DNA of 39,549 nucleotides from an uncultured Clostridia bacterium (GTDB taxonomy: Bacteria > Bacillota > Clostridia > TANB77 > CAG-465): NCBI GenBank assembly GCA_944388545.1, contig CALXJE010000020.1:1-39549 (forward strand). The letters are read 5' to 3'. The position numbers and the translations under genes were made by a program. Below, piece by piece: positions 32,374 to 39,549 of this stretch. The notes beneath the pieces were generated by a model. It searched no databases. It was not told the origin of the DNA and saw only the letters and a program-made list of their open reading frames with translations. How positions within the stretch are numbered: the first letter of the stretch is position 1; each line of letters opens with the position of its first letter.

Positions 32374-34944
32374 TTAATCTAATCTTTTTTCAAACTCTGA
32401 TATAGCTTTTTTTATTGCATTACTATTTAAATATTTATCATCTTTTTTTAGCTCATCAATATAATTTGTACACATTTCAATATACATTTCATTAGCTTTT
32501 TTAGAAAGAGGATTAAGTTCTATTATTCTATCTGTAAGTTTAATGGCATAATTTAAGTAAAAAGTATATGCTACTTCCTCACTTGAAAATTGCTCTTTAT
32601 ATATATCTGCAAAATTAACAAAATTATATATATATACATCTGCTACTTCATTTAATACATATTTATCATAATATTCATATTCTAGCATTTTATCTGTATT
32701 TTCTTTTATTTTAATAATTATATTAGCAAGTTCCTTATTTAATTCTTCTTTTAATTCCTTATCGTTTAATGCATTTACATGTGCTTCTGTGATTAATACT
32801 TTGTATTTATTATATTCTTCATTTAATTCTCTCATATAATCTATGTCAAATCTATCTTGCTTATTTTTAAGTTCTAAATAGGCTATATTTTCAGATACCT
32901 CTTTTGCACTAAGTTCTTCCCCTTTATTTGGTGCTTTAACCAAACTTGCTCTATATGCATTAAAGGAAAAATATGTAGTAAAGAAAAATATTACTGCAGA
33001 TAATGATAACACAATTATTCTTATATAAGACCAGTCTATCTTACTCTCTATTAATTTTCTTTCGTTATATTTAGTAATACTATCAATATATGCTTTTAAA
33101 AGTAATGCTAATATAACTGCAAAAAGATATATCATAAGTGCATAAGATAGAGCCAAATCGAAAATAGTAATTGCAAGAAAAGCTAGATAAATTAATATTA
33201 ATTTCATCACATAGTTTTTTTCATCAAATGTTAACTTCTTTAATCTAATGAATAACTTTATTACAAGAATAATTGATAATAGTATTATACAACCTAATAT
33301 ACTTGCTCCTATTATACCTACTTCTACTAATGCTTGGAGTAATGCCGAATGTGCTTCGCTTGAAACATATCCTATACTTTGCACGCTACCATAGGTATGC
33401 TTAAAGCCTTCTCCTCCGACTCCTATAATAGGACTTTGTTTCATCAGTTTAAATGTGTCTTTTGCATATTCTAATCTTAATGTATCTCCATATACCCCTG
33501 AAAAAGTATCTCTTACTTTAAATACTATACTATCTGGAATGAACAAATATGATAAAGGTATACTATTTCCATTAAGTTTAAAATTTTTTATCTTTATATC
33601 GCCCTTTTTAACAGTAATATCTACTACTAATTTTCTAACATTTTGACTTACATTTATTTCTTGTTTAAAATTACCACTTCTATTATCATAATAATTATAT
33701 GTAGCTATTATATTATCTTTATATCTATCATCAATTTCTTTAATTTCTATTGTAAATCTTGTATCTTCTTTTAACGTATCTACTTTAAATTCAATATCGT
33801 TTTTTCCAGTCTTAAAATTAAATATACTTCTAGAAATCTTTATAGTTTCATTGTCTTTTGTAGATACTCTTATATCTTTAGGAATAAAAAGTATTGCAAT
33901 AAAAATTATAACAAATAAAACTATAATTATAGCTTTAATATATGATCTATTAAAATTAAATATTTTTTTCTTTATATTTACTTTATTTTTTAAAGTTTTA
34001 ATAATTAATATTATAATTTCAAATATAATTATAAATATTAAGGTAAATATAATTAACCCAATATATATATATGAATAACTCCCATTCAATATATATTTTT
34101 CTAGTACACCACTTATAACTAACGAATAGGCTGTAAGAATAAGTTTATATATTCCACTTTTCTTATCAATATATATTATATTAAAAAGACTATCTATAGT
34201 TAAAACACCTAAAGCAACTGCCATTGCAACTCTTGATTTAGTAAGACTAATTGCAAAAATTCCAAGCAATGTTATAAATATACAAACTACAAGTTCTATG
34301 TATTTATTTTTACTTTCTTTCTTTAATATCTTAGATATGTTATTAAAACATATAATCATTCCAAAAAGTATTATAATTCCAGTAATGTTAGCATATTGAA
34401 TAGTTCCAGATAGTCTCTCTTTGTCTTCAAGATAACCTGTTGATAACTCATTTAAAAATTCTTCAAATGCTCTAAATGTAAGTTGATCTATACCTAATAT
34501 CATTTGAACAACTGATATTAAGACAAGTATTTTTAAATACATTTTTTCATTATTTGAACATCTTACAATAAAATAAATAACAGTCATATTGACATATCTT
34601 AGCATTTCATAAATGCTATCTGGAAGACTAACATATGTTTTAAATACTATAGGAAGCAAATATGTAAAAGGTAAGAAAAGCATAAATGTATCTAATAAGA
34701 TCTTTAGCTTTGATTTAGTTCTCTTATCTTTTTTACTTGTTATTTCCTTTACTATTTTGTATGTTAAATATATAGCTCCTATAAAAGATATAATAACATT
34801 TGGGAAAAGGAAATCCGATTTATAGAAAGCTCCTTTATATATTGAAGTTATAAAAAGGATCAGGCATATTACAACGTCTAATATGCCTGTTAACTTTTGA
34901 GCAATATAACCATCTTTTTTATTTGAATTTATTTGCCCTTTCAT
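32374..34944 (-). CDS. O-antigen ligase/polymerase family membrane protein with a helical C-terminal domain
   Basis: An 856-residue protein with around 12 predicted helices in two blocks (about 15-350 and 545-670). Between them lies a beta-rich external domain (about 355-490). The Wzy_C-type loop contains IIGVGGEGFKHTYG and SSEAHSALLQALVEVGIIG, the family hallmark with a conserved His. The last 190 residues are helical and hydrophilic, TPR-like in feel (LDRIIELNPLSKKANEMYIEMC). The family ligates or polymerises lipid-linked glycans and includes pilin glycosylases such as TfpO/PilO. A pilin-like gene lies next, but on its own promoter. It starts 17 bases after pheT with AGGAGG, so it is probably read from the ppa-pheST promoter. 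Confidence 0.85.
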   Translation of the reverse strand: MKGQINSNKKDGYIAQKLTGILDVVICLILFITSIYKGAFYKSDFLFPNVIISFIGAIYLTYKIVKEITSKKDKRTKSKLKILLDTFMLFLPFTYLLPIVFKTYVSLPDSIYEMLRYVNMTVIYFIVRCSNNEKMYLKILVLISVVQMILGIDQLTFRAFEEFLNELSTGYLEDKERLSGTIQYANITGIIILFGMIICFNNISKILKKESKNKYIELVVCIFITLLGIFAISLTKSRVAMAVALGVLTIDSLFNIIYIDKKSGIYKLILTAYSLVISGVLEKYILNGSYSYIYIGLIIFTLIFIIIFEIIILIIKTLKNKVNIKKKIFNFNRSYIKAIIIVLFVIIFIAILFIPKDIRVSTKDNETIKISRSIFNFKTGKNDIEFKVDTLKEDTRFTIEIKEIDDRYKDNIIATYNYYDNRSGNFKQEINVSQNVRKLVVDITVKKGDIKIKNFKLNGNSIPLSYLFIPDSIVFKVRDTFSGVYGDTLRLEYAKDTFKLMKQSPIIGVGGEGFKHTYGSVQSIGYVSSEAHSALLQALVEVGIIGASILGCIILLSIILVIKLFIRLKKLTFDEKNYVMKLILIYLAFLAITIFDLALSYALMIYLFAVILALLLKAYIDSITKYNERKLIESKIDWSYIRIIVLSLSAVIFFFTTYFSFNAYRASLVKAPNKGEELSAKEVSENIAYLELKNKQDRFDIDYMRELNEEYNKYKVLITEAHVNALNDKELKEELNKELANIIIKIKENTDKMLEYEYYDKYVLNEVADVYIYNFVNFADIYKEQFSSEEVAYTFYLNYAIKLTDRIIELNPLSKKANEMYIEMCTNYIDELKKDDKYLNSNAIKKAISEFEKRLD

Positions 34945-34961
34945 TATTCCTCCTAAATATT

Positions 34962-37307
34962 TTATTTAACTATACTGTAATTATTTTTTTCTATATGTTC
35001 TAATATTTTATTTGATACTTCTTGAATTTCATCGTGTGTAAGAGTTTTATTATTTGAGCCAATTGTAAATCTTATAGTAACTTTTTTCTTATCGTCAATG
35101 TATACATCATATAGCTTATAATCTATTAAATACTCATTATTATATTTTTTAAGCACTTCATCTAAATTATTATATAAATCATCTTTATCCATTATTATTG
35201 TATAATCTATTGTTGTTACAGGATATCTAGATGGCTCTATATATTCAATATCTTGTTTATTTAAATTAAGTATTTTTTCTACATTTAATTCAGCGTTTAC
35301 AATTTCTATTTTTTTACCACACTCTTTAGCAAATAATCTATCGAACACTGATATATATCCTATTATATCATCATTTACAAATACTGCTAAAGTATACTCA
35401 TTATTTAGATATTTCTTATCAATTTTATATTGTTTAAATTTAACATCTATATTTTTATTACTACTAATTAATTTGTATATTAATTTTTTTATCTCCATAT
35501 ATTTATCTTCTAAATTAGATTTAAAACATACGGATAAAATACTTAATACTCTTTCTTCCTTTTCTTTTGTTATAGCACTTCCTATTTCAAATATACCGTA
35601 TTCAGAATAATATTTTGAATTTTTAATACATTGTTCAAATAAAGATAAAGATATATCATCTCTTATAATATTATTATCCTTTTTATTTACTATTTTAACA
35701 TTATCCTCTTTATTTATTCCATATTTATTTAAAAGTTCTGTCTGATACCATAAATATGTATGAATTTCACTAAAACCAGTATCAAGCGCTATAGATTTTT
35801 TCAAATTATACTCTAAATCATATTTATTATCGCCTTCTCTAACAATTAAATCTAATTTTAATGGTACTTCTTTTAAATTGTTATATCCATATATTCTAGC
35901 TATCTCTTCAATAATGTCTGCAGAATATGTTATATCTTTGGTAGAACGATATGTTGGCGCTGTAACAATATATTTATCATCTTTAACTTCTACCTTAAAA
36001 TGAAGAGAATTAAGTATATCACAAACTGTTTTATCGTCTAAAGTAAATCCCATATATTTTTTCAAATAGTCTTTTTTTAACTCTACTACATTTTCTTTTA
36101 CTTCATTAGTATATATATCTTCTATTCTAGAATTTATACTAATATTTTCATCTACATCCATTAATAATTTTATAAATCTCTTAATAGCAAGGACTGTCAT
36201 GTTAGGATCTAAGCTCTTTTCATATCTTGCACTAGCTTCTGTTCTTAAACCTAGAGCTACTGCACTTTTTCTTACACTTGCACTATCAAAATTCGCAGAT
36301 TCAAGTATTAGGGTTTCAGTATCATCATCTATTTCTGAATTTAGTCCTCCCATTATACCAGCTATAGCAACTGGTCTATTTTCATCGCATATCATTAGTG
36401 TATTCTCTGGTATATTTCTTTCTTCTCCGTCTAATGTTGTAAATTTTATCTTTTCTTTTCCAGTATTTTTTACAATTATATTATTAATCTTTTTACTATC
36501 AAATGCGTGCATTGGTTGCCCAAGTTCTAACATTAAATAATTTGTTAAATCAACAAGTAATGATATACTTCTCATTGAACAGTAATATAGCATAACTTTC
36601 ATTTCCATTGTTGCTTCTTTTTTAGTAATATTCCCTATTTCTACACATGAATATCTATTACAATTTTTAGTATCTTCCACTTTAATATTAAGCGGTTTTG
36701 TACTATCTATATTATCAAATATCTCAAGTGGTAATAATTCTTTTCCTGTTATTGCTGCAATTTCTCTTGCTATACCATAATGTCCCCACATATCTGGTCT
36801 GTTTGTAAGTGACTTATTATCTATTTCAATTACAATATCATCAATTGGAATGTATTTCTTAATGTCTTCTCCTACAATATATGATTTATCTAAGTCCATT
36901 ACCCCTAAATGACTATCGCTTATTCCAAGTTCTCTCTCACTTGCAAGTACGCCTTGACTTTCTACTCCGTCTAAATTAATTGAAACAACTTCACTTATAC
37001 CTTTTAAGCTTCCACCTTGTAATGCACAAGGAACAAGCATTCCCTCATATAGATTAGTTGCACTACTAACCACTGTAATTTCTTTTCTATAACCTATATC
37101 TAGAGTTAAAACATTATATTTTTCATTTGACTTATGTTTTTCTAACTTTACAATCTTTGCTACTACAACATTATTTATATCTTTTCCCTTTTCTTCTATA
37201 CCGTCTATTTCAGCAGAACGTATGGTAAAATCATTCCAAACATTAAGAAAGTCTATTTTATCCGAATCTTTTATATATTTTTTTAAAACGTTACATGATA
37301 TATACAT
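34962..37307 (-). CDS. pheT: Phenylalanyl-tRNA synthetase beta subunit
   Basis: Structural and editing subunit of the alpha2-beta2 enzyme charging tRNA-Phe. The 781-residue chain has the N-terminal tRNA-binding OB domain (about 40-150; VVVAKIVKLEKHKSNEKYNV). Next is the B3/B4 editing domain (SLTNRPDMWGHYGIAREIAA, then QPMHAFDSKKI and VAIAGIMGG), followed by B5. The catalytic-like core has IEEIARIYGYNN, and the C-terminus is the anticodon-binding FDX-ACB fold (SRYPVTTIDYTIIM). AGGAGG precedes the ATG. It follows pheS by 11 bases. Confidence 0.98.
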   Translation of the reverse strand: MYISCNVLKKYIKDSDKIDFLNVWNDFTIRSAEIDGIEEKGKDINNVVVAKIVKLEKHKSNEKYNVLTLDIGYRKEITVVSSATNLYEGMLVPCALQGGSLKGISEVVSINLDGVESQGVLASERELGISDSHLGVMDLDKSYIVGEDIKKYIPIDDIVIEIDNKSLTNRPDMWGHYGIAREIAAITGKELLPLEIFDNIDSTKPLNIKVEDTKNCNRYSCVEIGNITKKEATMEMKVMLYYCSMRSISLLVDLTNYLMLELGQPMHAFDSKKINNIIVKNTGKEKIKFTTLDGEERNIPENTLMICDENRPVAIAGIMGGLNSEIDDDTETLILESANFDSASVRKSAVALGLRTEASARYEKSLDPNMTVLAIKRFIKLLMDVDENISINSRIEDIYTNEVKENVVELKKDYLKKYMGFTLDDKTVCDILNSLHFKVEVKDDKYIVTAPTYRSTKDITYSADIIEEIARIYGYNNLKEVPLKLDLIVREGDNKYDLEYNLKKSIALDTGFSEIHTYLWYQTELLNKYGINKEDNVKIVNKKDNNIIRDDISLSLFEQCIKNSKYYSEYGIFEIGSAITKEKEERVLSILSVCFKSNLEDKYMEIKKLIYKLISSNKNIDVKFKQYKIDKKYLNNEYTLAVFVNDDIIGYISVFDRLFAKECGKKIEIVNAELNVEKILNLNKQDIEYIEPSRYPVTTIDYTIIMDKDDLYNNLDEVLKKYNNEYLIDYKLYDVYIDDKKKVTIRFTIGSNNKTLTHDEIQEVSNKILEHIEKNNYSIVK

Positions 37308-37318
37308 ACTAGTTCCTC

Positions 37319-38332
37319 CTACTTAACTTTAAATTGTTTTAAATGTCTAATTTCTCCCGAATTTAGCATTCTTATATCATTTATTTTGTATTTCATCATT
37401 GCCATTCTTGTAAGTCCTATACCAAATGCAAATCCACTATATTCATCAGGGTTAATATTACCCATTCTTAATACTTCTGGATGTATCATTCCACAAGGGC
37501 ATAACTCAAGCCATCCACTATTTTTACAAGTTGGACATCCTTTACCTCCACATATTAAACATTTAATATCAAGTTCAAATCCTGGTTCAACAAATGGGAA
37601 GAATCCAGGTCTTAATCTTACTTCAATGTCTTTTTTATATATTTCCTTTAATATATTTTTCATTACATATATTAGATTACTAATTGATACTTCCTTATCT
37701 ATTACCATACCTTCTATTTGAAAGAAGGTATTTTCATGACATGCATCTATGTCTTCATTTCTAAAGCATCTTCCAGGAGCCGCCATACGAATAGGAGCAC
37801 CATAAGTCTCCATTGACCTTGCTTGAACTGGTGATGTGTGCGTTCTTAATACATCTCCTAAATTTGTCCAATATGTATCTTGCATATCTCTTGCGGGATG
37901 ATTTTTAGGTATATTTAATGCTTCAAAATTATAATATTCTTTTTCCATCTCAGGTCCAGATACAATCATAAATCCCATTTTCTTTAATACCTCTGCTACT
38001 TCATTTGCAACTATAGTAATAGGACTAAGTGAACCTATTTCATCACCTACAGGTAATGTATTATCAAATATACGTTTATTCTCTTTTTTAGAAGATATTT
38101 CATTCATTTTTTCTTTTACTAAATTTTCTATAAATGACTTAACTTCATTTGCAAGTTTCCCTATTTCTTTTTTTTCTTCTATAGTTAAATCTTTCATACT
38201 TTTCATAACTTGCATTATTTGACTATCTTTTCCAAGATAGGTAGATTTTAATCTTAATAAACTTTGTTCATCTGATACATTATTTATATCAGAAGTTGCA
38301 TTCTGTTTTAATAATTCTAATTTTTCTTTCAT
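37319..38332 (-). CDS. pheS: Phenylalanyl-tRNA synthetase alpha subunit
   Basis: Catalytic subunit, 337 residues. The N-terminal coiled coil (1-85) binds tRNA. Class II motif 2 is GRCFRNEDIDACHENTFFQ, and motif 3 is GFAFGIGLTRMAMMKY. HPARDMQDTYW and SPVQARSME are family blocks. Between motifs 2 and 3 sits a cysteine cluster, CLICGGKGCPTC and then CPCGM, spaced like a zinc-binding insert. Similar inserts occur in some Firmicutes PheS proteins. It lies nine bases after ppa. I see no T-box upstream of ppa. Confidence 0.98.
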   Translation of the reverse strand: MKEKLELLKQNATSDINNVSDEQSLLRLKSTYLGKDSQIMQVMKSMKDLTIEEKKEIGKLANEVKSFIENLVKEKMNEISSKKENKRIFDNTLPVGDEIGSLSPITIVANEVAEVLKKMGFMIVSGPEMEKEYYNFEALNIPKNHPARDMQDTYWTNLGDVLRTHTSPVQARSMETYGAPIRMAAPGRCFRNEDIDACHENTFFQIEGMVIDKEVSISNLIYVMKNILKEIYKKDIEVRLRPGFFPFVEPGFELDIKCLICGGKGCPTCKNSGWLELCPCGMIHPEVLRMGNINPDEYSGFAFGIGLTRMAMMKYKINDIRMLNSGEIRHLKQFKVK

Positions 38333-38341
38333 ACTTAATTC

Positions 38342-38875
38342 CTACTTTCCAAATTTATCTTTATATGCTTTTATACTCTTCTCAACTATATCTATAGCTT
38401 CATTTCTTCCTTTAAAGCCTCTAATTTCTACTTTTTTATCTTCAAAAGCTTTATACACATTAAAGAAATGCTCCATCTCTGTAGTTATATGATCTGGCAA
38501 ACTTTCTAAATTCTTAAATGATGAATATACCCTGTCTTTTATTGGTACTGCAATGATTTTTTCATCAAGCTGTCCTCCATCTTCCATAAGCATTACTCCT
38601 ATTGGTTTTACTTCTAATATAACACTCTGAGGTATTGCTTCTTGGCATAAAACCAAAACATCTAATGGATCGTCATCATTTGCATAAGTTTTTGGTATAA
38701 AGCCATAATTTGCAGGATATTGTACTGATGTACTAAGTACTCTATCTAATTTTACAAGTCCTGTTTCTTTATCTAATTCATATTTATTCTTACTTCCTTT
38801 TGGTATCTCTATAAAAGCCCAAAATCTATCTTTCTTTATTCTTTTACTGTCAAAATCATGCCATGCATTAAACAT
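38342..38875 (-). CDS. ppa: Inorganic pyrophosphatase, family I
   Basis: Soluble enzyme hydrolysing pyrophosphate, which pulls biosynthetic reactions such as tRNA charging and nucleotide-sugar formation. The 177 residues show IEIPKGSKNKYELDKETG, the metal-binding signature DDDPLDVLVLC (about 69-79), and IIAVPIKDR with further acidic ligands. First gene of ppa-pheS-pheT. Coupling a pyrophosphatase with a tRNA synthetase is sensible because charging releases pyrophosphate. AAGGAAT precedes the ATG and a promoter lies at 38942-38970. Confidence 0.96.
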   Translation of the reverse strand: MFNAWHDFDSKRIKKDRFWAFIEIPKGSKNKYELDKETGLVKLDRVLSTSVQYPANYGFIPKTYANDDDPLDVLVLCQEAIPQSVILEVKPIGVMLMEDGGQLDEKIIAVPIKDRVYSSFKNLESLPDHITTEMEHFFNVYKAFEDKKVEIRGFKGRNEAIDIVEKSIKAYKDKFGK

Positions 38876-38941
38876 ATTAATTCCTTCTTTCTACTTTATA
38901 TAAACTAAAATAGCATATATACTATATAATTTCATCTAAAA

Positions 38942-38970
38942 ATTATATAATATATATGCTTAAAATGCAA
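38942..38970 (-). promoter_or_regulatory. Promoter of ppa-pheS-pheT
   Basis: Minus-strand TTGCAT (38965-38970), 17 bases, TATAAT (38942-38947). The -35 overlaps one arm of the hairpin that ends the upstream pilin/FGE gene. Confidence 0.75.
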
Positions 38971-38991
38971 GATTTCACAATTTGCTTTTAA
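38960..38991 (-). terminator. Hairpin after the second pilin/FGE gene
   Basis: TTAAAAGCAA pairs with TTGCATTTTAA (one bulge) around an 11-base loop on minus, about 31 bases past the stop at 39023. There is no long U-run, so termination is uncertain. It shares bases with the ppa -35 element. Confidence 0.5.
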
Positions 38992-39022
38992 CATTTTTTA
39001 ACAATATCATCAAACACAATTT

Positions 39023-39549
39023 CTACACTACATAAAGTGCTAGACGGAAGGCGCTGTGTCTGTCGCAATCAGAAGGACTACCGGAGGTACGATAAGATGC
39101 TGGGTAGTTAGAATCGTCGCCCAAGTAGCTACCACCGCGATAAACACGGTGAGTAGACCTACGGGCCTCCATTGTCCATTCCCACACATTTCCTGCTAGG
39201 TCATATATATTCTTTGCTTTCCAATTTTCATGCGCTCCTGTTTTGGCTGGATTATTTGGACTTACACTTGTTCTATCTGTATTATTACTATGGTTTCCCC
39301 ATGATGTACTATCATTTACATTATGCTCACTACCAGCTATAAACCTTAATACTGCATCCCACTGCACTCCATATATTAGTGTTGATTTTACTGATTTACT
39401 GTCTTTATATAAATTTCTTGATAGTTCTACTGCTCCTTTTCCCTGATTTTTACTACTATATGTTATATCTCCACTTGCTGATGTCATGCTTGGTCCCCAT
39501 CCTACATAATTATATACATATGCATCTTTTCTTACTACCATGTTTGTTG
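39023..39549 (-). CDS. Second pilin/FGE-fold protein, partial (5' end outside window)
   Basis: The C-terminal 175 or so residues of a paralogue of the protein at 30863-32110; the frame continues past the right edge (Thr-Asn before the first Met shown). It shares RKDAYVYNYVGWGPSMTS, KSTLIYGVQWDAVLRFI and NWKAKNIYDLAGNV almost exactly. It retains the canonical FGE-fold block NVWEWTMEA, which is altered in the other copy. The final 46 residues are the candidate variable region, ending in FRLALYVV. The pilin-like leader, expected by homology, is not visible here. The stop region TAGTGTAGAA is the same in both copies, so similarity runs slightly past the gene. Confidence 0.88.
   Translation of the reverse strand, partial: TNMVVRKDAYVYNYVGWGPSMTSASGDITYSSKNQGKGAVELSRNLYKDSKSVKSTLIYGVQWDAVLRFIAGSEHNVNDSTSWGNHSNNTDRTSVSPNNPAKTGAHENWKAKNIYDLAGNVWEWTMEARRSTHRVYRGGSYLGDDSNYPASYRTSGSPSDCDRHSAFRLALYVV
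39026..39163 (-). other. Candidate hypervariable region, second copy
   Basis: Same length (46 codons) and same fixed frame (RGGS, YPAS, R, P, FR, ALY) as 30866-31003, with different residues in the LGDDSN, TSGS and SDCDRHS blocks. G+C is clearly higher than in the flanking gene, with CGT, CGC, GGC and CAC codons that are otherwise scarce in the window. Confidence 0.65.

Noticed and set aside
38876-39022. T-box riboswitch upstream of the pheST unit
   Set aside because: The 147-base gap is too short and lacks the T-box consensus and antiterminator layout. It holds a promoter and one AT-rich hairpin.
1-39549. DGR reverse transcriptase or template repeat in the window
   Set aside because: No open frame has reverse-transcriptase motifs such as YxDD, and no intergenic stretch resembles the variable ends. 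If present, they lie outside.
1-39549. CRISPR arrays, tRNA, rRNA or intact insertion sequences
   Set aside because: No regularly spaced repeats, tRNA-like folds, rRNA signatures or transposase genes were seen.

Overview
The window is AT-rich DNA (roughly 30% G+C by eye) with Firmicutes-type gene signals: GGAGG ribosome sites, TTG and GTG starts, and TTGACA-17-TATAAT-like promoters. Gene content (greA-lysS, cdaA, plsY, der, ppa-pheS-pheT) points to a Clostridia-class bacterium, probably an uncultured gut lineage; that placement is inference. Nearly every gene is on the minus strand. Only a tandem pair at 28.8-29.7 kb is on plus.

Region 1 (1-19.3 kb) is a surface-polysaccharide locus in four transcription units, read from high to low coordinates. 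(a) 19224-11793: flippase, an O-antigen-polymerase/GT4 fusion, a TupA-like ATP-grasp protein, an Alg14-like protein, and an Alg13-like/DUF6056-like fusion. (b) 11525-8346: ddhA-ddhB-ddhC, which make CDP-4-keto-3,6-dideoxyglucose from glucose-1-phosphate. (c) 8230-4992: a GtrA-like protein, a YerE-like thiamine-diphosphate enzyme and a YerF-like reductase. With (b) these form a plausible route to a branched-chain 3,6-dideoxyhexose of the yersiniose type. (d) 4890-95: a frameshifted GtrB-like glycosyltransferase, a GtrA/GT-C fusion, UDP-galactopyranose mutase and a DPM1-like GT2. Units (b), (c) and (d) each have a readable promoter; hairpin terminators lie after (a), (b), (c) and (d).

Region 2 (19.6-28.5 kb) is housekeeping: der-plsY-pta, two membrane or exported proteins, a 32-residue membrane peptide, cdaA (c-di-AMP synthase), two unrecognised proteins, then greA-lysS from their own promoter.

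Region 3 (28.7-32.1 kb) is accessory: two tandem paralogous membrane-anchored proteins on plus, a secreted C39-like cysteine peptidase, and a pilin-leader/formylglycine-generating-enzyme-fold protein. A second copy of the last runs off the right edge (39023-39549). The two copies are nearly alike except for their last 46 residues. There the differences concentrate at positions matching the hypervariable face of C-type-lectin-fold proteins diversified by retroelements (DGRs), and base composition shifts to high G+C. No reverse transcriptase or template repeat lies in the window. This candidate diversity system is the most interesting signal here.

Region 4 (32.4-38.9 kb) is ppa-pheS-pheT followed, 17 bases on, by a large O-antigen-ligase-family membrane protein.
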